Part shown: in pieces, positions 5,600 through 9,563 of the stretch
Numbering within the stretch: position 1 is the stretch's first letter
How the letters are laid out: each line of letters starts with the position of its first letter
Assembly (NCBI GenBank): GCA_965371855.1
Contig: CBDUZZ010000107.1
Span: 1 to 9,563 of the forward strand
DNA: 9,563 nucleotides
Direction of reading: 5' to 3'
Source of the DNA: JAADEM01 sp965371855
GTDB taxonomy: Bacteria; Bacteroidota; Bacteroidia; Bacteroidales; Marinilabiliaceae
Program-made: the position numbers and the translations under genes
Notes under the pieces: generated by a model
What the model saw: the letters and a program-made list of their open reading frames with translations, nothing else
Told to the model about the DNA's origin: nothing
Database searches by the model: none

Positions 5600-6850
5600 A
5601 TGAGAGATTTGATGTTTTTATTGCGAAAAGCGTGGTGCATTTTTTTCCTTGGAGGAATAATGTCGCTGCTAATTACGAATTGTACAGAAGAGCTTATACA
5701 GGTGGAACCGCAAGAGAGCCCACAGCTAAAGGCTTTTCATATGCTACCTGAATTCCATGTAGGTGATGTTTTTATCTACAAAGGCATGGTTAATAACGAT
5801 TCTATTGAAATTCTTATCCCGGCAGAATGGAATGGCTATTTTATTGTTTACGCTCATGGATATGTTGACCCCATTCTTCCCATAGGGCTGCCCAATGATG
5901 TCATTGGGGGCGTATCACTAAAAGAATTGATAATCGGCAGGGGGTTTGGTTATGCCGCTACCAGCTACAGCGAAAATGGTTTTGCCGTTAAGGAAGGCGT
6001 AATTGATGTGAAATTTCTGGGTAATATGTTAAAAGCCCACTTTAAACCGGAAAAGATATTCCTTGGTGGTGTTTCTGAAGGGGGTTTGGTTGCCCTAAAA
6101 GCCCTTGAAAGAAACCAAAATGTTTTTAGTGCTGGTTTAGTCAGTTGCGGCCCGGTTGGTGATTTTTTCGGACAACTTCAGTATTTTGGCGATTTTCATG
6201 TGCTCTTCAAGTACTTCTACGCCGAAGAACTAAGCTTAATACCTGCCATACTTGGTGGCTCCCTTGATATTGGAAGCCCTGAGTTTGTACCTCCTGGGTT
6301 GATGCAAGCCTGGAGCAATGGTGACCTAATTGCCCCTTTGGGATGGGTCATTAGTCAAAACCCTATGAAGCTGCCGGTTCTTTTAAATGTGGCAAATGTT
6401 CCGACAGATGGTGTACCTGTGGCACTATTACCAATGCTTGTCAAAGATATACTTCGATTTAACATCATGGCTACCAATGATATGATTGACCGGGTACACG
6501 GGGTCCCGTTTGATAACACATCCAGGATCTATTCCGGGCTTATGCCATTTGATTACGTACATCTTAACAATAATGTTATGCGGATAAAAGCGGACAAGCA
6601 AGCTTTGCACAGGGTTGAAAAATTCTTTGAAACAGATGGTTCCCCAAGCGTCCCGATTGTTCTAATGCATACCACCGGCGATCACATCACACCTATTTGG
6701 CATATGGATGCATATCGCAATAAAGTAGATGTGTCGCGTATAGGGATTGATATTATCTTTCTTCCTCCCATTGAGATCTATGGCCACTGTAATTATACAA
6801 TTGATCAGGTGGTTTCCGGCATTGAAACTATGGTGTTTTTAGCAAATTGA
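5600..6850 (+). CDS. Secreted, probably lipid-anchored alpha/beta hydrolase
   Basis: The protein has 416 residues. The N-terminus has Arg/Lys, a hydrophobic run (about 12-26) and LITNC ending at Cys28, a plausible lipobox although Asn before the Cys is unusual; TEE after the Cys resembles surface-export signals of Bacteroidota lipoproteins. The alpha/beta-hydrolase core is clear: strand and oxyanion-side FIVYAHGYVD (81-90), nucleophile elbow GVSEGG with Ser159, acid Asp361 in TTGDHITP, and His396 in YGHCNY. A long insert (about 190-340) between strand and acid forms the cap. The enzyme probably cleaves an ester or peptide-like bond outside the cytoplasm; the substrate cannot be told. It is monocistronic, with its own promoter and terminator. 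ATG 5600 is preferred because starting at Met21 would destroy the signal peptide; Met5 is equally possible. Confidence 0.78.
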   Translation: MRDLMFLLRKAWCIFFLGGIMSLLITNCTEELIQVEPQESPQLKAFHMLPEFHVGDVFIYKGMVNNDSIEILIPAEWNGYFIVYAHGYVDPILPIGLPNDVIGGVSLKELIIGRGFGYAATSYSENGFAVKEGVIDVKFLGNMLKAHFKPEKIFLGGVSEGGLVALKALERNQNVFSAGLVSCGPVGDFFGQLQYFGDFHVLFKYFYAEELSLIPAILGGSLDIGSPEFVPPGLMQAWSNGDLIAPLGWVISQNPMKLPVLLNVANVPTDGVPVALLPMLVKDILRFNIMATNDMIDRVHGVPFDNTSRIYSGLMPFDYVHLNNNVMRIKADKQALHRVEKFFETDGSPSVPIVLMHTTGDHITPIWHMDAYRNKVDVSRIGIDIIFLPPIEIYGHCNYTIDQVVSGIETMVFLAN

Positions 6851-6893
6851 CCAATTGTGTCATACTGGTAATTGCTATCAATCGCTTTAAATA

Positions 6894-6924
6894 AAAAAAC
6901 CTTCTGATATCCAGAGGGTTTTTT
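6894..6924 (+). terminator. Intrinsic terminator after the hydrolase gene
   Basis: CCTTCTG (6900-6906) pairs with CAGAGGG (6912-6918), with one G-T pair, around a 5-base loop. AAAAAA precedes the stem and TTTTTT follows it. The stem begins about 50 bases after the TGA. The A run on the left makes it work on the - strand too, although no gene there needs it. Confidence 0.85.
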
Positions 6925-7005
6925 GTATCTAAGGCCGGGGTCAAATTGACACGACATTGTTGTCACTGTTTTTTTTGCATCCTGTCTGTCAGTTACTTTT
7001 CCTTA

Positions 7006-7152
7006 ATTGACGATGAATAGGGCAACTGCGAGAACTTAAAAACACTGTTAGCAAAATATTGTCCGCAGATTGAAGTGTTGGCAAGTATCAATAATATTGC
7101 GCCTGCAGTTGAATCTATTATGGCAAACAAACCGGAATTGATTTTAAATTAG
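7006..7152 (+). pseudogene. Relic of a LytTR-type response regulator (receiver domain start)
   Basis: In one frame the sequence reads IDDE, stop TAG (7018-7020), GNCENLKTLLAKYCPQIEV, LASINNIAPAVESI, MANKPELILN, stop TAG (7150-7152). This is the typical start of receiver domains of Bacteroidota LytR/AlgR-type regulators: the acidic pair in IDDE, ENLKxLLxxYCPxIEVL, then an alternating helix and KPELIL, where the phosphoacceptor Asp strand should follow. The TAG lies where a Glu codon (GAG) is expected, one base change away. No start codon precedes it, and after LILN the phosphoacceptor and the LytTR DNA-binding domain are gone. It is a dead 5' fragment. The assignment rests on pattern recognition over about 45 residues. 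Confidence 0.6.
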
Positions 7153-7195
7153 CAGAAGGCAAAGATTATTTTTAAGGGGATAATATTTACTTTAT

Positions 7196-7250
7196 TCATT
7201 GCGATACACCTTGCGATATCCCTTGCGACCGTTGATGTTATTTTTAGTTT
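7196..7250. repeat. Right copy of the 52/55-bp direct repeat
   Basis: This is the partner of 5351-5402, in the same orientation, with six mismatches and an extra ATA after TCATTGCG. It begins 44 bases after the regulator relic ends. Confidence 0.75.
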
Positions 7251-7343
7251 AACCATTTGATAGTTCGACTGTCCAAGCGTTTCATATACCGTTTTTTGAA
7301 TTTAATACCATCGGGATTTTTTAGCATTAACCATTAAAGGACA

Positions 7344-7364
7344 AACCATTAACCATTAACCATT
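7344..7364. repeat. Three perfect AACCATT units over the 3' end of the dihydrouridine-synthase gene
   Basis: AACCATT occurs head to tail at 7344-7350, 7351-7357 and 7358-7364, with degenerate relatives from about 7325. Units two and three code for the last residues (MVNG) and the stop TAA of the - strand gene, so the repeat sets where that protein ends. Confidence 0.75.
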
Positions 7365-8284
7365 ATTGATACCCATCTCTTGTATTCATTCTCATTCAGA
7401 TATTTCCGAAGCTTTTTATAATGTTTATGTCCGTTTGCAAAACTCTTTATCGGATAACACCAGAAACTTTTCAGATAGTTGAATGCGTGATTCCAAACTG
7501 GAAAATGTTGTTGAACTATTTGCAGGTATGAATTATGGAATTGGTATAAAAGCTCTTTTTTCTTTTGAGTTGTATATTCCACTCCTTTGATTTCACTTGG
7601 CATATAGGGGTTTGTTAAGGCACCTCTACCGAGCATCCAGGATTTAATCTGCGGAAATCTGCTCTGTAATGTAAGATAGTCCTGTTTGCAGTTAATGTCG
7701 CCATTGCCGGTTATGGGATGAATGCATCTTTCAGCTATTTTTTCAAATTCATCCCAATTAACATTCCCACCATATTTCTGTTTTACAGTTCGTGGATGAA
7801 CAATAATTTCCGAAACAGGGTAGTCATTAATTATCCCGATAACTTTTTCCCACTCATCTGGTTCATTTATCCCAATCCTCATCTTCACTGACAATTTAAT
7901 GTTTTGGGTTTTCTTGAAAAAAGTGCTTAGTATGTTTTTAACAAGTTCAGGCTCAGTTAATAGTCCGGCACCTTTTTTACGTTTCACGAGCATGGGGAAG
8001 GGGCAACCCATATTCAGGTTAATTTCACTATATCCCATTTTAGCAAATTGCTTAGCTGACCGGATAAGAAATTCAGGAGTATTAGTTACTACCTGCGGTA
8101 CAAGGTTAATGTAGTTGTTAAGTTTCTTGTCCAGCTCGGGAAGCAATGCCGGATTCCACATGGTTATTTTGTTATACTCAAAAAAAGGAGTGTAATACTT
8201 ATCAAAAGAGTTAAAAGTCTTTGCATAAGCATACCTGTAAAAAGCATGAGTGTAACCTTGAATGGGAGCGAGGGAGAGTAACAT
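7349..8284 (-). CDS. tRNA-dihydrouridine synthase (Dus family)
   Basis: The 311-residue protein is a typical Dus flavoenzyme, reducing specific uridines in the tRNA D-loop with FMN and NADPH. The N-terminal barrel strand LSLAPIQGYTH (3-13) replaces the common APMxGxTD. The catalytic Cys94 sits in NLNMGCPFPMLVKRKKGAGLL (89-109). SVKMRIG (132-138), IVHPRT (161-166) with His163 and Arg165, GNGDI (193-197) and MLGRGALTNP (217-226) are the FMN- and phosphate-binding elements of the TIM barrel. The C-terminal part (about 230-311) is the helical tRNA-binding domain. Its last few residues derive from an AACCATT tandem repeat and may not be ancestral. Which uridine is modified cannot be told; the overall look is DusC-like. 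It is a single gene with its own promoter at 8301-8331. Confidence 0.9.
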   Translation of the reverse strand: MLLSLAPIQGYTHAFYRYAYAKTFNSFDKYYTPFFEYNKITMWNPALLPELDKKLNNYINLVPQVVTNTPEFLIRSAKQFAKMGYSEINLNMGCPFPMLVKRKKGAGLLTEPELVKNILSTFFKKTQNIKLSVKMRIGINEPDEWEKVIGIINDYPVSEIIVHPRTVKQKYGGNVNWDEFEKIAERCIHPITGNGDINCKQDYLTLQSRFPQIKSWMLGRGALTNPYMPSEIKGVEYTTQKKKELLYQFHNSYLQIVQQHFPVWNHAFNYLKSFWCYPIKSFANGHKHYKKLRKYLNENEYKRWVSIMVNG

Positions 8285-8300
8285 TTTTTATTTTATTTGG

Positions 8301-8331
8301 GAAATGTATGTAATTTGATTGTAAATCCAAA
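8301..8331 (-). promoter_or_regulatory. Likely promoter of the dihydrouridine-synthase gene
   Basis: Read on the - strand, TTTG (8331-8328), a 19-base spacer and TACATTTC (8308-8301) match the Bacteroidota promoter except for the last base of the -7 element. The -7 element is 16 bases from the start codon, so the leader would be very short. Confidence 0.5.
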
Positions 8332-8395
8332 TAAAAAAGCCTTTAATTCTACTTTACCAAATTGAAAAAGGAGGAGGTTTGTTTTGTTATGTGGC

Positions 8396-8425
8396 TAATT
8401 ATTAATATCTTAGAGTAATTATTAA
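8396..8425. repeat. Direct repeat TAATTATTAA upstream of the transposase gene
   Basis: Two perfect 10-bp copies at 8396-8405 and 8416-8425 have a 20-bp period and end 21 bases before the transposase ATG. They may be part of the insertion-sequence end or its promoter region, or chance in AT-rich DNA. No terminal inverted repeat could be matched, because the right end of the insertion sequence lies outside the window. Confidence 0.4.
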
Positions 8426-8446
8426 CGCACTCTGTTTGTTTTGACA

Positions 8447-9563
8447 ATGAAGCCAAAACGAGCAGATAAAAAAAATTTCTCTAACAGAACCCAATACAAC
8501 AATTCCTCTGACAATAGCCTTAATGTGCTGATTAATAGCAGCTACAATGATTTATTTAAGGTGTACACGAAGAGCTGTACGCATGTTGCGGAAGAGTACT
8601 TGGCTGGGCTGTTACGGTGCGAAAAGGGACATGAGAACATGGAGAGGATGGTAGAAAAGGTGAATAATTCTGATTATAAACGATATATACATTTTCTGTC
8701 TGTTAGTAAATGGAGTGCATCTGATGTGAATTCGGTGACAATGAAATCGGTGGACAGCTCATTACGAGCACAGAAAATAAAGAGTGGCTTGCCGACAGGA
8801 TTTGTAATCGATGAAACCTCACACTTGAAAAAGGGTTTGAAATCAGTAGGGGTGTCCCGCCAATACGCTGGTGTTGTGGGCAAAGTCGATAATTGCCAGG
8901 TTGCTGTACATGCCTCACTGGGTAGTGAAAAATTTTGCAGTTTGGTGGGAACAGAGTTGTTTCTACCAGAAGCGTGGACAAAAGACAAGCAGAGGTGTGA
9001 TGACGCAGGAGTGCCAGAGTTGGATCAAAAATTTCAAACAAAACCTGAGCTGGCTTTAAAACTGGTCAAGCGGGCAATTGATTCCGGAATAGAATTTGAT
9101 TTTATTGGTGGCGATGGACTTTACGGTCATAATGCAGAACTGACAAGGGCATTGGATGCTTTGGCTCAATTTTATGTGTTGGATGTTCATAAAGACGAAC
9201 TTGTTTTTCTGACCGAACCTGCGTTCTCAGTACCAGAACGTAAAGGAGATAAAGGAAGGTTTCCAACGAAAATACAACCAGATATTGAACCGGTTCAATT
9301 GCAGAACTATTTAAAATTACTTGCAGATAAGGACTTTAGCACAGAGCAAATAAGAAAGACGGCAAAGGGTTGGAAGTCTGCAAAAGTACACACTGTAACG
9401 GTTTGGCATTGGGACGGGAAAGAGGGAAAAGCCTGCAAAAGGACATTGGTTATCACCAAATCTGAGAAGATAAAATATTCACTCAGTAATGGAGATAAAG
9501 AAAAATACACCAACAAAGAATGGGCATATTTTCAATGTAGCAGATATTGGGTAGAGCGCTGTT
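8447..9563 (+). CDS. IS701-type DDE transposase, C-terminus beyond the window
   Basis: The frame is open from ATG 8447 to the window end (372 codons) with no internal stop. The pattern fits IS701-family transposases: IDETSHLKKG (121-130) with Asp122 as the first acidic residue, SVGVSRQYAG and GKVDNCQVAVH (133-155), GGDGLYG (221-227) with Asp223, and RYWVERC (366-372) with Glu370 as the third. These form the DDE triad of the RNase H-like fold, which cuts and joins the element's ends. N-terminal residues 30-110 should form the end-binding domain. All three catalytic residues are present, so the copy may be active. The short open frames on the opposite strand (8674-9041) are shadows. The family name is from recalled motifs. 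Confidence 0.87.
   Translation, partial: MKPKRADKKNFSNRTQYNNSSDNSLNVLINSSYNDLFKVYTKSCTHVAEEYLAGLLRCEKGHENMERMVEKVNNSDYKRYIHFLSVSKWSASDVNSVTMKSVDSSLRAQKIKSGLPTGFVIDETSHLKKGLKSVGVSRQYAGVVGKVDNCQVAVHASLGSEKFCSLVGTELFLPEAWTKDKQRCDDAGVPELDQKFQTKPELALKLVKRAIDSGIEFDFIGGDGLYGHNAELTRALDALAQFYVLDVHKDELVFLTEPAFSVPERKGDKGRFPTKIQPDIEPVQLQNYLKLLADKDFSTEQIRKTAKGWKSAKVHTVTVWHWDGKEGKACKRTLVITKSEKIKYSLSNGDKEKYTNKEWAYFQCSRYWVERC
8447..9563 (+). mobile_element. IS701-family insertion sequence, partial
   Basis: Only the transposase-bearing part can be delimited. The left end must lie between the dihydrouridine-synthase promoter (8331) and the transposase start (8447), but neither a terminal inverted repeat nor a target duplication can be fixed without the right end. 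It has not broken any gene visible here. Confidence 0.6.

Larger units (their letters stand above)
6851..7348. other. 498-bp spacer with terminator, gene relic and repeats
   Basis: Between the converging hydrolase (+) and dihydrouridine-synthase (-) genes lie the terminator (6894-6924), a palindrome GTCAA-A-TTGAC (6940-6950), a response-regulator relic (7006-7152), the right copy of the 52/55-bp repeat (7196-7250) and the start of a 7-bp tandem repeat (7344 onward). Nothing else protein-like was seen. From 7251 to 7343 I see nothing I can name. Confidence 0.65.

Noticed and set aside
8674..9041. Two overlapping open frames on the - strand
   Set aside because: They are antisense shadows of the intact transposase, whose catalytic motifs are on the + strand.

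Overview
The window looks like a chromosomal segment from a member of the Bacteroidota. The evidence is the -7 element TAnnTTTG with an upstream TTG/TTTG at two or three genes, the lack of clear Shine-Dalgarno sequences, the end of a GH29-type alpha-L-fucosidase, a LytTR-type response-regulator relic, and many short dispersed repeats between genes. Order and genus cannot be read from the sequence.

Left part (1-1800, + strand): the 3' end of a fucosidase gene is followed by an orphan signal-peptide start that stops after 21 codons. Directly after it lies an AT-rich, two-gene Xre/RES toxin-antitoxin module (antitoxin first, 4-base overlap), with repeat-rich promoter DNA in front. A gene-free stretch then carries a 33-bp repeat in two copies and a 19-bp palindrome.

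Middle (1793-5019, - strand): three metabolic genes point the same way. Transcribed right to left, they are an alpha-D-phosphohexomutase (phosphomannomutase/phosphoglucomutase type), an isochorismatase-like cysteine hydrolase and a PfkB-family sugar kinase. The mutase and kinase both fit sugar-phosphate metabolism; the hydrolase substrate is unknown. The spacers hold short tandem repeats.

Right-middle (5020-7348): a 580-bp spacer contains a MITE-like nested hairpin with near-perfect 21-bp terminal inverted repeats, CGCAAAG-type repeats and a good Bacteroidota promoter. That promoter serves a lone secreted, probably lipid-anchored alpha/beta hydrolase, which ends in a clear intrinsic terminator. 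After it come a decayed LytTR response-regulator fragment and a second copy of a roughly 52-bp repeat also found upstream of the hydrolase, so the hydrolase and the relic sit between two direct repeats.

Right end (7349-9563): a tRNA-dihydrouridine synthase on the - strand, with its own likely promoter, and then an IS701-type DDE transposase on the + strand that runs off the window.

I see no convincing complete new defence or biosynthetic system. The interest lies in genome plasticity: a toxin-antitoxin module at the broken end of a polysaccharide-use locus, nested palindromic mini-elements, and gene relics.
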